The position numbers were made by a program, and so were the translations under genes. From Promethearchaeota archaeon (lineage in GTDB: Archaea > Asgardarchaeota > Lokiarchaeia > Sigyniarchaeales > SOKP01), in assembly GCA_019058365.1 (NCBI GenBank), contig JAHPZE010000004.1, forward strand, positions 62,001-126,000: DNA of 64,000 bases, in the 5' to 3' direction. Each line of letters begins with the position of its first letter. The stretch's first letter is position 1. The notes beneath the pieces were generated by a model. That model searched no databases. It was not told the origin of the DNA and was given only the letters and a program-made list of their open reading frames with translations. This document shows positions 27,137 through 36,878 of this stretch, piece by piece.

Positions 27137-28210
27137 CTATATCGCGATTATAAAACCCATTATAAAGATAATTAATCCAATGATAATATCAAAAAATATA
27201 CGAAAAATTACATCTCCTTTTGTTTTTTCAATCGGATGGTCTTGTTTAAAATATGTTCCTAACATTTTAAATCCTAATAATAGACTATCTTTAATCAATG
27301 GATAAAACCATACAAATAAACAAAACCCGATAATAAGTAAAGGATAATATACATAAAGGGCTACTAGTGTAAAGCTACTTCCTTGCCAATAACTCCAAAC
27401 TACATGCGCAGAGATTATATTATTTATAGTATGAGCCATTATAACGGGAAAGAGCCATTTTCGTCTTAATACTACTAAGGAAAGTATTATCCCAATTACA
27501 AAAGCTTGTAAAAACCAAATAAATGGATACCAAATTGGATATGATCTACTTAATGGGTCGAGGATATAGGCTAAATGTCCTAATCCCCAATAAAGTGCGG
27601 AAATCATCACTGCAGATAGACTAAAAAAATGTTCACTCCCTCTTTTAGTTAATAGACCTCTAGAGACACTTTCTTCAGCAAAAGCTATTGAAAACTGAAT
27701 TATGATTACAGAAATCAAAAACACAAAATAACTGTTAGATAACAAATATGCATTTGTTGCATTAAAAACAAGCGAAACTGCTTGATATTCGATCATTTTA
27801 GGTATTAGAAGATAAGTAAAAAAATCAATTGGCAAGAAAACTAGAAAGAAAATCAAGATCCCATATAGAATCTGATATTTATAGTTCTTTTTTGTCATTT
27901 TAAATAATTTTAAGTATCCCCTTGCGGGTGAAATATCTTCTGTAATTATAATATTTCTTTTTTGGGATTCGAATACTAAATTAGAAAGAGGAAATATTAG
28001 GGGTATTCCAATAAATACCAATATTGCTCTTATTGAATAGGAAAGTATGCCGTAAAGGGGAGATCCTTTATCTACTATTAAAGGAATTAAGAAAAGTGGT
28101 ATAAGTAAAAATATGAATATTAAAATGAATGCCCATACAATTTCTTGATAAAAAAATCGAAATCTTTTTAGAGCTATTTCTTTCTTTCTACTTTTATCCA
28201 ATCTTACCAT
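27137..28210 (-). CDS. CPBP-family intramembrane protease
   Basis: 357-aa integral membrane protein with about eight hydrophobic segments. It has the EExxxR motif (EESVSRGLLT) near residue 180, a later GLGHLAYI and a final HTINNI, the three motifs of CAAX-processing/bacteriocin-processing (CPBP, ABI) enzymes. Probable role: cleavage of prenylated or other membrane-bound peptides. Substrate cannot be named. The start is ATG; the N-terminus is basic (RLDKSRKKEIALKRFRFF) and precedes the first membrane segment, giving cytosolic N-in topology. Confidence 0.88.
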   Translation of the reverse strand: MVRLDKSRKKEIALKRFRFFYQEIVWAFILIFIFLLIPLFLIPLIVDKGSPLYGILSYSIRAILVFIGIPLIFPLSNLVFESQKRNIIITEDISPARGYLKLFKMTKKNYKYQILYGILIFFLVFLPIDFFTYLLIPKMIEYQAVSLVFNATNAYLLSNSYFVFLISVIIIQFSIAFAEESVSRGLLTKRGSEHFFSLSAVMISALYWGLGHLAYILDPLSRSYPIWYPFIWFLQAFVIGIILSLVVLRRKWLFPVIMAHTINNIISAHVVWSYWQGSSFTLVALYVYYPLLIIGFCLFVWFYPLIKDSLLLGFKMLGTYFKQDHPIEKTKGDVIFRIFFDIIIGLIIFIMGFIIAI

Positions 28211-28273
28211 TTATAATAACCTAAATTCTATGGATAAAAAATTATTGAATCCAGAAATTATAAATTTTGTTAT

Positions 28274-29236
28274 TTAACGATTTAATGATTTGATTCTTAA
28301 TTCATCAGCAGTAGGAATACCGTTTCTAGCTCCTAATTCTTGGATACATTTTCCCGCTATAAAATTTCCTATCATTACATCAGATTTGAGATCTTCAAAC
28401 TTAAAACTAGTGTTTCTAATAAATCCATATATGAATCCTGCGGAAAAAGCATCTCCTGCTCCTGTGGTATCAATAACTTGATTGATATGCATTGGTTTAA
28501 TTATTTCAGATTTTTCAGAATTTAGAATTATAGCTCCTTTTTTTCCTCTTGTGACTATTATTACTTTAATTCCTAATTTGAAGAGTAATTTTGCGTTATC
28601 TTCAATTATACGTTCATTTAAATTCCTATCTCCTATATGAAAAAGGCTCTGAAATTCCCTTCTTGAAATTATTAAAATGTCAGTATTGAAAAAAAGTTCT
28701 TTTATTTTATCAAACCCTTGTTCAATTATTAACATTCCAGGATTAAATATAATTGGTATATTATTATTCTTGGCAATTTTAGCCGCTTTTTTAAATGGGT
28801 CTAAGTTTCTTAAACTACTCAAGAAAATTGTTTTTGTTTTAACTAGATCCTCAGGATTTATATCATCCGATGAAAGAGCATTCGCAGCTCCGCTATATGC
28901 ATAAATTCTTCGCTCTCCTTTTTCATTTATAGCCACATATGCTGATCCTGTTATTTTTTCTTTCGAATATTTCATTAAAGTTGTATCCAGTGGCACTTCC
29001 TTAAAATCCTTCATAATTTTATTTCCAAATTCATCATTATATCCTAATTTTCCAATAAATGCTGTTTTTAAGCCCAATTTTGAACAAGCATAAGCAGTAT
29101 TAGCAGCAGCCCCTCCGGATAATAATTGCAAATCTGAAACAAAAACTTCATCATCATCTAAAGGGTGTCTTTCAATTTTAGCGATTATATCAACAAGAGC
29201 GGCACCAATACAAATTACATCTAATTCTTTTATCAT
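28274..29236 (-). CDS. PfkB-family carbohydrate/nucleoside kinase
   Basis: 320-aa kinase of the ribokinase family. The N-terminal LSGGAAANTAYACSKLG and GKLGYNDEFGN motifs and the C-terminal DTTGAGDAFSAGFIYG anion hole and catalytic Asp are intact. The substrate could be ribose, adenosine or another nucleoside; the upstream purB and purM-like genes on the same strand (12-bp gap to purM-like) hint at a purine or ribose connection. The start is ATG. It is followed by a CPBP protease after 63 bp. Confidence 0.92.
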   Translation of the reverse strand: MIKELDVICIGAALVDIIAKIERHPLDDDEVFVSDLQLLSGGAAANTAYACSKLGLKTAFIGKLGYNDEFGNKIMKDFKEVPLDTTLMKYSKEKITGSAYVAINEKGERRIYAYSGAANALSSDDINPEDLVKTKTIFLSSLRNLDPFKKAAKIAKNNNIPIIFNPGMLIIEQGFDKIKELFFNTDILIISRREFQSLFHIGDRNLNERIIEDNAKLLFKLGIKVIIVTRGKKGAIILNSEKSEIIKPMHINQVIDTTGAGDAFSAGFIYGFIRNTSFKFEDLKSDVMIGNFIAGKCIQELGARNGIPTADELRIKSLNR

Positions 29237-29248
29237 TTACTTAGACTC

Positions 29249-30430
29249 CTAATCGTAAGTAAAAGAACCGAATTCTGATTTAATTTCTAGTATGTTTTTA
29301 TCTTGTATTGGAGATTTCTCACAATATCCAATTATTTTGGAATCTATTTTATATTTTTTCGCGATATTAATTATTTCTGGTGCTAGATCTTTTTTACATA
29401 ATAATTCCATTCTGTGACCCATATTGAAAACACTGAACATCTCTTTCCATTGAGTTTCAGATGATCTTTTAATTAATTCAAATATTTTAGGAATTGTAAA
29501 AAAATTATTTTTAATATATTTAATATTTTTACCAAATTTTAGAATTTTAGTTTGTCCTCCACCAGTATTATGTATGATTCCATGAATTTCTTTCCTATAT
29601 TTTTTTAAAATATTTATCACAACTGGAGCATATGTTCTCGTTGGAGATAATAGGGCTTTACCAATATTCAAATTAAACTCATCCATCATATCTGTTAATT
29701 TATAATTACCGAAGAATACAAATTTCTCATCAGTATTTTGATCATAACATTCGGGATATTTTTTATAATATTCATGCAAAAGAATGCCATGTCTGGCTAA
29801 TGTTAACCCATTACTTCCAATTCCACTATTATATTCTTCTTCGTAAGAAGCTCTTCCATAGCTAGCCAAACCTATGATAACATCATCAGGTTTAATATTA
29901 CTTGCATCAATAATATCTTCTCTTTTCATAGTTGTGAAAGCAGAAGCGTCAACTGCTAATGTTTTAACAATATCACCTATATCAGCAGTTTCACCGCCAC
30001 ACATTTTAACATTTAAGCCCAGGGACCTCAATTTTTCACTATAATCGTAATATTCCTTAATAATAGTCTCGATGACGTTTGCTTTTATAAATTGACTATT
30101 CCTTCCAAGATTATTAGAAAAGAAAATATTACCTGTTGCTCCTACACATAAAAAATCATCAAGATTCATAACCATAGCATCCCTTACAATACCTCTAAAA
30201 ACTGAAATATCCCCTGTTTCTCTATAATACATATAAGCTAAACTTGCTTTTGTACCCGCTCCATCAGAATGAAAAATTGAGCAGTATTTTTCTCGATTAT
30301 CTATATCCTCTATGATTTTACAAAATGCTCCTGGATATAAACCTTTATCTATTGATTTTAAAGCCTTATGAACATCTTCTTTTTTAGATGAAACTCCTAA
30401 CTTTTTATATAAATTGTTATTTTCAGCCAT
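29249..30430 (-). CDS. purM: AIR synthase-related protein (PurM-like)
   Basis: Probable phosphoribosylformylglycinamidine cyclo-ligase, the fifth step of purine synthesis. About 393 aa. It has the PurM entry IFHSDGAGTKASLAYMYY (equivalent to GTDGVGTK) and a divergent core with MVMNLDDFLCVGATG (normally DI..GAEP), CGGETADIGD, DVIIGLASYGRASY, GSNGLTLARHGIL and IIHNTGGGQTK. This long divergent subtype occurs in some archaea and Bacteroidetes. Adjacency to purB supports the assignment. I choose ATG at 30430; a TTG lies two codons upstream at 30436. It is nine bases downstream of the purB stop. Confidence 0.85.
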   Translation of the reverse strand: MAENNNLYKKLGVSSKKEDVHKALKSIDKGLYPGAFCKIIEDIDNREKYCSIFHSDGAGTKASLAYMYYRETGDISVFRGIVRDAMVMNLDDFLCVGATGNIFFSNNLGRNSQFIKANVIETIIKEYYDYSEKLRSLGLNVKMCGGETADIGDIVKTLAVDASAFTTMKREDIIDASNIKPDDVIIGLASYGRASYEEEYNSGIGSNGLTLARHGILLHEYYKKYPECYDQNTDEKFVFFGNYKLTDMMDEFNLNIGKALLSPTRTYAPVVINILKKYRKEIHGIIHNTGGGQTKILKFGKNIKYIKNNFFTIPKIFELIKRSSETQWKEMFSVFNMGHRMELLCKKDLAPEIINIAKKYKIDSKIIGYCEKSPIQDKNILEIKSEFGSFTYD

Positions 30431-30439
30431 TTTCAAAAT

Positions 30440-31798
30440 TTAAAACTTATACTTTCTTTTTAGAGTTTTTATTAAATTATCGATTTGATCAACAGCTTTA
30501 CCAATATATTTGTGAGGATCAAACAAATCATCTAATTCTTCTTTTGAGAACTTTTCTTTAATTTTTTGGTTTTTAATTAACATATCTTTCATGTATAATT
30601 CTTCTTTCCGGGCTTTTATCGAGGCTTGTCTTAATATTTCATGACCTTCTTGTCTTCCTATACCTCGCTTAACTAATTGAACCATAACTTTTTCAGTAAG
30701 ACAAGCACCCTTCGTAAGGTTAAGGTTTTCCTCAATTTTTATTTCATTAAATTCTAGTCCTTTTAAATTTTGACTTAATTGACTTATCATATAATCTAAA
30801 AGTATGAAATTTTCAGCGAAAATTACTCTCTCAGATGCAGAATTCGTCATATCTCTTTCATCTTCTAAGATTATGTTATCTAATGCGACATTAACATTAG
30901 ATTTTAGAATTCTCGCCAAACTGCAAATTCTTTCGGATTTATGTGGGTTTCTTTTATGTGGCATAGTCGAACTTCCAACTTGTGTTTTCTTAAATGGTTC
31001 AAACATCTCTGAAATTTCAGTTTTTTGTAGAATTCTGTTTTCTGTTGCGATTTTAGCTAATGTTTGCCCAATTAAAGCTGTTAAAAAGATGACTTCTGCA
31101 TGCCTATCTCTTTGTATGACTTGATTTGCTATAAGCACGGGATTTAAATCAATCTTGTTCATTAAATTTTTTTGAATAATTATACCTTTTTCATTAAAAC
31201 TAGCCATTGTTCCAACAGCACCTGACATTTTCCCGAAAGATATTCGATTTCGGATTTCAGAAACCCTATCAAGATGTCTACTTATTTCATATGCCCATAC
31301 ACCAAATCTCATGCCATAAGTGGTAGGGATTGCGTGTTGACCATGTGTTCTACCTATGCAAATCAGATTTTTTTTTTCTTCTGTTATTCTTAGTAAAATT
31401 TTTAATAAATCTAATAGAGAATCATAAAGATAATTCAATGCTTCTCTTAATTGTAGCGCAGTAGCGGTATCCTCAATATCATAGCTTGTAGCACCAAGAT
31501 GAACATATTTACCAGCATTATCTTCACACTGTTCTGCCAAACTCTTAACCATTGCCATCAAATCATGATGAATTTCTTTATCAATTTCTTTAACTCTTTT
31601 TAATTTTACATAATCTAAATTTGCTTTTTTGGTAATTTCATCTGCGGCATTTTGTGGAATGGTCCCTAATTCAGCATGAACTTGTGCTAATGCGGCTTCA
31701 ACCTTTAACCAATTTTCTAATTTTTTTTCTTCTGTAAAAATATTAGCCATTTCAGTTCGATATCGCGTTTCTATTGGATGAATAAATTTATGATCCAT
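30440..31798 (-). CDS. purB: Adenylosuccinate lyase
   Basis: Releases fumarate from SAICAR and adenylosuccinate in purine synthesis. It is 452 aa. Motifs in order: HHDLMAMVKSLAEQCED, KYVHLGATSYDIEDTA, GRTHGQHAIPTTYG (general acid/base His), the flexible signature loop GSSTMPHKRNPHKSE near 280-295, and DMTNSASERV. All catalytic residues are visible. The start is ATG. First gene of a likely purB-purM-pfkB unit on the minus strand. Confidence 0.97.
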   Translation of the reverse strand: MDHKFIHPIETRYRTEMANIFTEEKKLENWLKVEAALAQVHAELGTIPQNAADEITKKANLDYVKLKRVKEIDKEIHHDLMAMVKSLAEQCEDNAGKYVHLGATSYDIEDTATALQLREALNYLYDSLLDLLKILLRITEEKKNLICIGRTHGQHAIPTTYGMRFGVWAYEISRHLDRVSEIRNRISFGKMSGAVGTMASFNEKGIIIQKNLMNKIDLNPVLIANQVIQRDRHAEVIFLTALIGQTLAKIATENRILQKTEISEMFEPFKKTQVGSSTMPHKRNPHKSERICSLARILKSNVNVALDNIILEDERDMTNSASERVIFAENFILLDYMISQLSQNLKGLEFNEIKIEENLNLTKGACLTEKVMVQLVKRGIGRQEGHEILRQASIKARKEELYMKDMLIKNQKIKEKFSKEELDDLFDPHKYIGKAVDQIDNLIKTLKRKYKF

Positions 31799-31945
31799 GA
31801 TTCTTTCTCTTTTTTATTTAGTCTTAATTAAAATAATGAAACATCAGAAAATATATCTTATTTAATTGAAGATATTAATCTTAAAATATCACAATCTAAA
31901 AATCAGAAATCTTTATCGCCATAATATGTTAAATTTTAATTTACT

Positions 31946-32158
31946 ATGATTAACATCAATATGTATTGTGGGAAAAAATACTATTTTTTTCAATGTTATA
32001 ACTGTGGGGAATGGTATTACACAAAAAGAATAATAAAATCTAAGAAATGTTGGAAATGCAACCATTCATTTACTTTTAAAAATTCAACAAAATTTACGAA
32101 AATATGCACAATTAGAGATGCAATCTCAATTGTTAAGAAATTAAAGGATAAGACCTAA
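31946..32158 (+). CDS. Small zinc-ribbon protein (DUF1922-like)
   Basis: 70-aa protein with two Cys pairs, CYNCGEW and CWKCNHSF, about 16 residues apart, forming a zinc ribbon. It is followed by a short helix with DAISIVKKLKDK. Layout and size resemble the DUF1922 zinc-ribbon family in archaea (ribbon then a DA..xVkklK tail). Function unknown; nucleic-acid or ribosome association is plausible. The start is ATG at 31946; an extra early Cys (MYCGKK) may also be used. It lies alone between the purB and tldD genes. Confidence 0.65.
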   Translation: MININMYCGKKYYFFQCYNCGEWYYTKRIIKSKKCWKCNHSFTFKNSTKFTKICTIRDAISIVKKLKDKT

Positions 32159-32307
32159 ATTAGAGTCGAATTAATTCATCTTGTTCTTCTAAGATTAAGA
32201 TAAAAAAGAAAGGTATTTAAGCTATTCTTCTCTTTTTTTGATGATAAACTGATTTTCACTAAACTATCATTAATATATTTATATTTTAAATCCCTCCTAT
32301 AAGAAAG

Positions 32308-33759
32308 ATGGAAATTTCGGATGAATTAAAAGAAATTGATGAAAATTTAATCAATCAATTAGATCAAATAGCAAACGATAAAGCTGAATATTGGGATATT
32401 AGGGCTGAAGTAAATAACGGAACTAGTTTAGATTTTACCAATCAAAAAAGTAAGGAAATTTCATCTTTTGAAATTATTAATTGTGGTATCAGGGCATTTA
32501 AAAATGGTGGTTGGGGTTTTTCTGTTTTAAAAGACCTAAAAAGAGATTCTATTAAAATAGGCTTACAGAAAGCTATAAAATTAGCTATACTTTCTGAATC
32601 ATTAACAAAAATTAAATTTAAAATTGATCAAAACAATTCATTAATTCATAACTATGAGAGCAATAGAAAAAAGAATTTAGAAGATATAGATATTGATTAT
32701 AAAATTAACCTAGTTAAAAATCATGAAAAAATTGCCTTAGATTATTCATCCTATGTAAAAAATACACATACTCTATATATGGACGGACATTCTCAAACCT
32801 TATTTTTAAATTCCTTTGGAAGTAATATTATTCAAGATTTATCATTTTTAAGATTATTTTGTATGGTTTTTACTAATAAAAATGGAGCTACACAGAGTTC
32901 TGTAAACTCAGTTGCGGGCATTGGTGGTTATGAAATTGCTGAAACTGAAAAAGCCATGAATTTAAGTAAAAAAACAGCTAAAGAAGCAGTAGAATTATTG
33001 AATGCTAAATCTCCAGTCGGAGGCAAATTAACAGTTATCGCAGACTCTAAATTGACCGGAACAATTATTCATGAAGCATTTGGTCACAGTTGTGAAGCGG
33101 ATTTAGTGCTTAACAATGAAAGTATATTAGCGGGGATGATAGGTAAAAAAGTTGCTTCAGAAAAAGTAACAATAATAGATAATCCTTCGATGGGTCAATC
33201 TAAACGATTTAATTTGCCTTATGAGTTATTTGGTAGTTATTTTGTAGATGACGAGGGAATTCCTTCACAAAAAACTATAATTATTGAGAACGGCATTCTC
33301 AAAAATTATTTACATAATTTAGAGACTTCTTCAAGAATGAATGTTCCCCCAAATGGTCATGGTAGGGCATCCGTAAGTTCTGAGAGACCTCAAGTACGAA
33401 TGGGATTTACATATATAGAACCCAAAGATTGGAATCTAGAAGAAATAATTGAAGATACCAAAAATGGAATTTTATGTGAGGATTTTCAGTATGGATACAC
33501 TGATCCAACCACTGGAAATTTTCAATTCAAATGCAGAATTTCATTTAAGATTAAAGATGGAGAAAGAAAAGAAATCATGAGAGATGTTTCTCTTAGTGGT
33601 ATGATTCTTGAAGCTTTAAATAAAATTTCTGCAATCGGTAATGAAAAAACATTTAATTATTCAGTTGGAATGTGTGGAAAAGGTGGTCAGCATGTTAGAG
33701 TATGTGATGGAGCACCCTATATACGAATCGAGGATGTTACTGTGGGGGGTTTGAATTAA
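32308..33759 (+). CDS. tldD: TldD metalloprotease subunit
   Basis: Catalytic subunit of the TldD/TldE protease, which trims unfolded or precursor peptides. It is 483 aa. The zinc motif HExxxH is present as IIHEAFGHSCEAD near residues 254-265. Other family blocks: AEYWDIRAE at the N-terminus, DDEGIPSQKTIIIENGILKNYLHN, and NGHGRASVSSERPQVRMG. The start is ATG with TATAAGAAAG in front. The next gene, tldE, begins directly after the stop (no gap), showing translational coupling. Confidence 0.96.
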   Translation: MEISDELKEIDENLINQLDQIANDKAEYWDIRAEVNNGTSLDFTNQKSKEISSFEIINCGIRAFKNGGWGFSVLKDLKRDSIKIGLQKAIKLAILSESLTKIKFKIDQNNSLIHNYESNRKKNLEDIDIDYKINLVKNHEKIALDYSSYVKNTHTLYMDGHSQTLFLNSFGSNIIQDLSFLRLFCMVFTNKNGATQSSVNSVAGIGGYEIAETEKAMNLSKKTAKEAVELLNAKSPVGGKLTVIADSKLTGTIIHEAFGHSCEADLVLNNESILAGMIGKKVASEKVTIIDNPSMGQSKRFNLPYELFGSYFVDDEGIPSQKTIIIENGILKNYLHNLETSSRMNVPPNGHGRASVSSERPQVRMGFTYIEPKDWNLEEIIEDTKNGILCEDFQYGYTDPTTGNFQFKCRISFKIKDGERKEIMRDVSLSGMILEALNKISAIGNEKTFNYSVGMCGKGGQHVRVCDGAPYIRIEDVTVGGLN

Positions 33760-35133
33760 ATGGATAATTCAGACGTTCATTCATTAGCTGAATTCTGTTT
33801 GAAATTAATTGAAAAAGAGAGTCAAGAGATAAAATGTTCAGATATTTTCTTTGAGAAAAGTAATTATATTAATATTGAAATAGAAGAAAATTCAATTAAA
33901 AATAGTGAAACTGGAGAGGATAATGGGTTTTCAATCAGAGTTATTAATAAGAATGGGTCTTTAGGTTTTGCATATTCAAATAAATTAGATAAAACGACTA
34001 TAGAGAAAATGTGCAGAGTAGCTATCAAAATGATGAAGGTTGCAACGCCTGATCCAGATTTTAAGAATTTACCGGGTTCATTTAAAAACTATCCCGTGGT
34101 GAGGGGTTTATTTGATAATAATTTAAAGTATTTGCAAATAGAAGATTCCTTAAATTATGTCAACGATTTGATTAAAATTTGTAAAGAAGATGAGATGGCA
34201 ATTTCCCAATCTGGGAACTTTGCATCAAGTTACTCTAAAACGTACATTTTTAATTCTAATGGTTTAAATGTTTCCAGAAAGGAAACAAGTTGTTTAATAT
34301 CTTCAAATATCATAGTTAAGAATAAGGTAAGTAAAGAAACATCTTCTGGTTATGAAAGACAAATAGAGAGAAGTCTAAGTAGGTTGAACGCTATAAATGT
34401 TGCAAATCTGGCGCTAGAAGATGCTAAAGGGAATCTTAATAGAAAGAAAATTAAAAATATGAATGTGCCGGTAATATTAACTCCAAAGGGTGTAATTAAT
34501 TTAATTTTAAGACCTGTTGCTACAGCCATTAATGCAGAGACTTTTCAATATAAAAGAAGCTTCTTAGTAGATAAAAGGGGTGAAAAAATAGGTTCAGAGT
34601 TTTTAAATATAGAAGATAATGGATTGATTCATAATGCAGCTGGTTCTCAGATATTTGATGATGAAGGAGTCCCCTGTAAAAATAAAAAGATCTTAGAGAA
34701 TGGAAATTTTCTAAAAACTGGATTATTACACAACAGTTATACTGCCGGAAAAGAAGGTGTAGAAAGTACCGGAAATGCTTCTCGGAGTTCTTATATATCA
34801 ATCCCATCAATAGGGATTACAAATTTTATTATGAAACCAGGAGATATAAACTTTGAAGAAATTATAAAGGATACAAAAAAAGGAATTATATTAAATTATA
34901 CAGGAGATTCTCCTAATATCTCAACTGGTGATTTTTCTGGATTAATTCTTCATGGAAATCTAATTAAAGACGGAGAGATAGAGGAGTCACTGAATGAAAC
35001 AATGATAGGAATAAATTTGATAGATTTATTTCAAAATATTGATGCTGTTTCAAAAGAATTTAGGGTTTATGGTGCATTTCAAGCTCCATGGGTAAGAATA
35101 AAATCTGTGAGCGTAATTGGAGGAGCAAATTAA
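33760..35133 (+). CDS. tldE: TldE/PmbA non-catalytic partner
   Basis: 457-aa partner of TldD that completes the heterodimeric protease chamber. It lacks the HExxxH zinc motif, as TldE does. It shares blocks with TldD: GFSIRVINKNGSLGFAYS, VPVILTPKGVINLIL, DDEGVPCKNKKILENGNFLKTGLLHNSYTA, and a C-terminal NTSTGDFSGLI-type region (PNISTGDFSGLILHG). The start ATG follows the tldD stop with no intergenic base. Its stop overlaps the convergent DUF1616 gene by four bases. Confidence 0.95.
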   Translation: MDNSDVHSLAEFCLKLIEKESQEIKCSDIFFEKSNYINIEIEENSIKNSETGEDNGFSIRVINKNGSLGFAYSNKLDKTTIEKMCRVAIKMMKVATPDPDFKNLPGSFKNYPVVRGLFDNNLKYLQIEDSLNYVNDLIKICKEDEMAISQSGNFASSYSKTYIFNSNGLNVSRKETSCLISSNIIVKNKVSKETSSGYERQIERSLSRLNAINVANLALEDAKGNLNRKKIKNMNVPVILTPKGVINLILRPVATAINAETFQYKRSFLVDKRGEKIGSEFLNIEDNGLIHNAAGSQIFDDEGVPCKNKKILENGNFLKTGLLHNSYTAGKEGVESTGNASRSSYISIPSIGITNFIMKPGDINFEEIIKDTKKGIILNYTGDSPNISTGDFSGLILHGNLIKDGEIEESLNETMIGINLIDLFQNIDAVSKEFRVYGAFQAPWVRIKSVSVIGGAN

Positions 35134-35648
35134 TTAGTGATATTTAGCCGTAGATACATAATATTAAAATATTCTTCAGTTTTATTATTTATTTCCCACA
35201 ATTCGGCAATAATTTTCTGATTTACTCCTGCTTCTGCAAATGATATAGAATAATTCCCATAAATTTTCCCTTGATTAGGCTTCAAAGTAAAATTACCTAG
35301 TGTGAGATATAATGTTCCATTTGAGCCAGATGAGCTCAATATAGTATTACTATTACCTTTCTTTATTTTAAATCCGAATGTAAAATTTCTATCTAAATGA
35401 TTTCCAACAGTTAAATGAAATGAAATAGTCTCATTAACAGATGCTTCAGTTGGGTAGTTTTCTGCTTTTTTATCTTCATTTAAAATTCCAAAAGTAACAT
35501 AACCTGGTTCAGGATTCACTAAATAGTATATAATAAAACCTGAAACGATAATGATCCCAATAATCAGACTAATTTTAAGTACTATCTCAAAATGTTTATT
35601 AGAGATTTTTAACTCTTTTTTTTCATTTTTCTTAGTTATCTCGTTCAT
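35130..35648 (-). CDS. Membrane-anchored DUF1616-domain protein
   Basis: About 172 aa. A single hydrophobic segment (VLKISLIIGIIIVSGFIIYYLV) follows a basic Lys-rich start, then an extracytoplasmic beta-rich domain: YVTFGILNEDKKAENYPTE, ISFHLTVGNHLDRNFTFGFKI, and the end segment KIIAELWEINN. The YPTE...VGNH...LW set is that of DUF1616 proteins, common in archaea beside glycosylation and surface-polymer genes. Orientation is probably N-in with the domain outside. I choose ATG at 35648, which overlaps the upstream epimerase stop by 17 bases; a TTG at 35666 is an alternative. Co-transcription with the epimerase suggests a cell-surface role. Confidence 0.75.
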   Translation of the reverse strand: MNEITKKNEKKELKISNKHFEIVLKISLIIGIIIVSGFIIYYLVNPEPGYVTFGILNEDKKAENYPTEASVNETISFHLTVGNHLDRNFTFGFKIKKGNSNTILSSSGSNGTLYLTLGNFTLKPNQGKIYGNYSISFAEAGVNQKIIAELWEINNKTEEYFNIMYLRLNITN

Positions 35649-36711
35649 TATCTTTAAACCAAGCAATAGTTTTCTTTAATCCTTCTTCTAGTGACGTTAT
35701 CGGTTCCCAATTGAGAATGGTTTTCGCTTTTGTAATAACAGGGCACCTATATGTAGGGTCATCAATAGGTAATGTTTTAAAAACTATTTTTGAATTGGAG
35801 TTGGCTAATTCTTTTATAATACGAGCAATTTCTAATATAGTATATTCTTTATTATTACCTAAATTAATAACTTCCCCTATAGCTTCATCTTTATATACCA
35901 TTTTTAATATGCCTTCAATTTCATCTACAACGTAAGTAAAAGATCTCGTTTGTGAACCATCTCCAAATACAGTTATATCTTCGTCATGAAGTGCTTGATG
36001 GATAAAATTAGGAACAACTCTTCCAAACGCTGGACCATGTCTTATCCTAGGTCCTGAAGTATTAAAAATCCTTACTATTTTCGCTCTCATTTTATGTTGA
36101 AGTTCATAAGCTTTAATAAAAGCTTCTCCAGCTCGTTTTGATTCATCATAACAACTTCTAGGGCCAACAGGATTTACATTTCCAAAATAACTTTCTGGTG
36201 TTGGAATAGCTTCTTTTGGAGGATTTCCATAGACTTCAGATGTGCTTGTGTAAAAGAAAATTGCATTATGGAATTTAGCAATTCCTAAAGAATTCAATGT
36301 TCCTAGTGTATTACTTCTGAGTATAGATATAGGTTCTTCCTGAAATTCAAACGGAGATGCTCTACTGGCCATATGCATAATTATATCAATTTTTTTGATA
36401 TCTGCTACACATATGCCTAATGGGTGATAACTCATCCCAAAATATATTGGATATGAAATATCATGATTGATAAAACGAAAATTGTCGTTTTGCATTAAAT
36501 GTAATATATTTTCAGGTTTCCCAGAGGATAAATTATCTAAACAGATACAATGTGCCCCCTGTTCAATTAAAACATCACAAACCCAAGAGCCCAGAAAACC
36601 TGCGCCCCCGGTTACTAAAATTGTTTTTCCTTCAAAAGTTATATTATCATTTCTAAGTCTTTTTATTATCTCTTGAATGTCTTGGCTAATATCATAATTC
36701 AAATTTAACAA
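35632..36711 (-). CDS. UDP-glucuronate decarboxylase-like NAD epimerase
   Basis: 359-aa extended short-chain dehydrogenase acting on nucleotide sugars. The NAD loop is TGGAGFLGSWV near residues 34-44. The catalytic set is YTSTSEVYGNP (Ser/Thr) and YDESKRAGE (YxxxK). The GPRIRHGPAFGRVVPNFIHQAL and FGDGSQTRSFTYVVDEIEGI blocks match UDP-xylose synthase/UDP-glucuronate decarboxylase and related dTDP-glucose dehydratases. Product cannot be fixed without a tree. The start is TTG. It is followed by the overlapping DUF1616 gene, consistent with surface glycan or glycoprotein work. Confidence 0.88.
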   Translation of the reverse strand: MLNLNYDISQDIQEIIKRLRNDNITFEGKTILVTGGAGFLGSWVCDVLIEQGAHCICLDNLSSGKPENILHLMQNDNFRFINHDISYPIYFGMSYHPLGICVADIKKIDIIMHMASRASPFEFQEEPISILRSNTLGTLNSLGIAKFHNAIFFYTSTSEVYGNPPKEAIPTPESYFGNVNPVGPRSCYDESKRAGEAFIKAYELQHKMRAKIVRIFNTSGPRIRHGPAFGRVVPNFIHQALHDEDITVFGDGSQTRSFTYVVDEIEGILKMVYKDEAIGEVINLGNNKEYTILEIARIIKELANSNSKIVFKTLPIDDPTYRCPVITKAKTILNWEPITSLEEGLKKTIAWFKDNERDN

Positions 36712-36878
36712 CCTTAGAACGTATTATTATAGTTTTTCTTATTAATTGTATTAAATAAATTTTTCTTTAAGCTAAAAACTGTTTTAAAAGATCTAGTTAT
36801 AGGAACTAGCAATAATTTTATAATTTTAAAAAGGGAAAACAGTTAAAAGACATACGAAAAAATAACAAAAAAGGATAT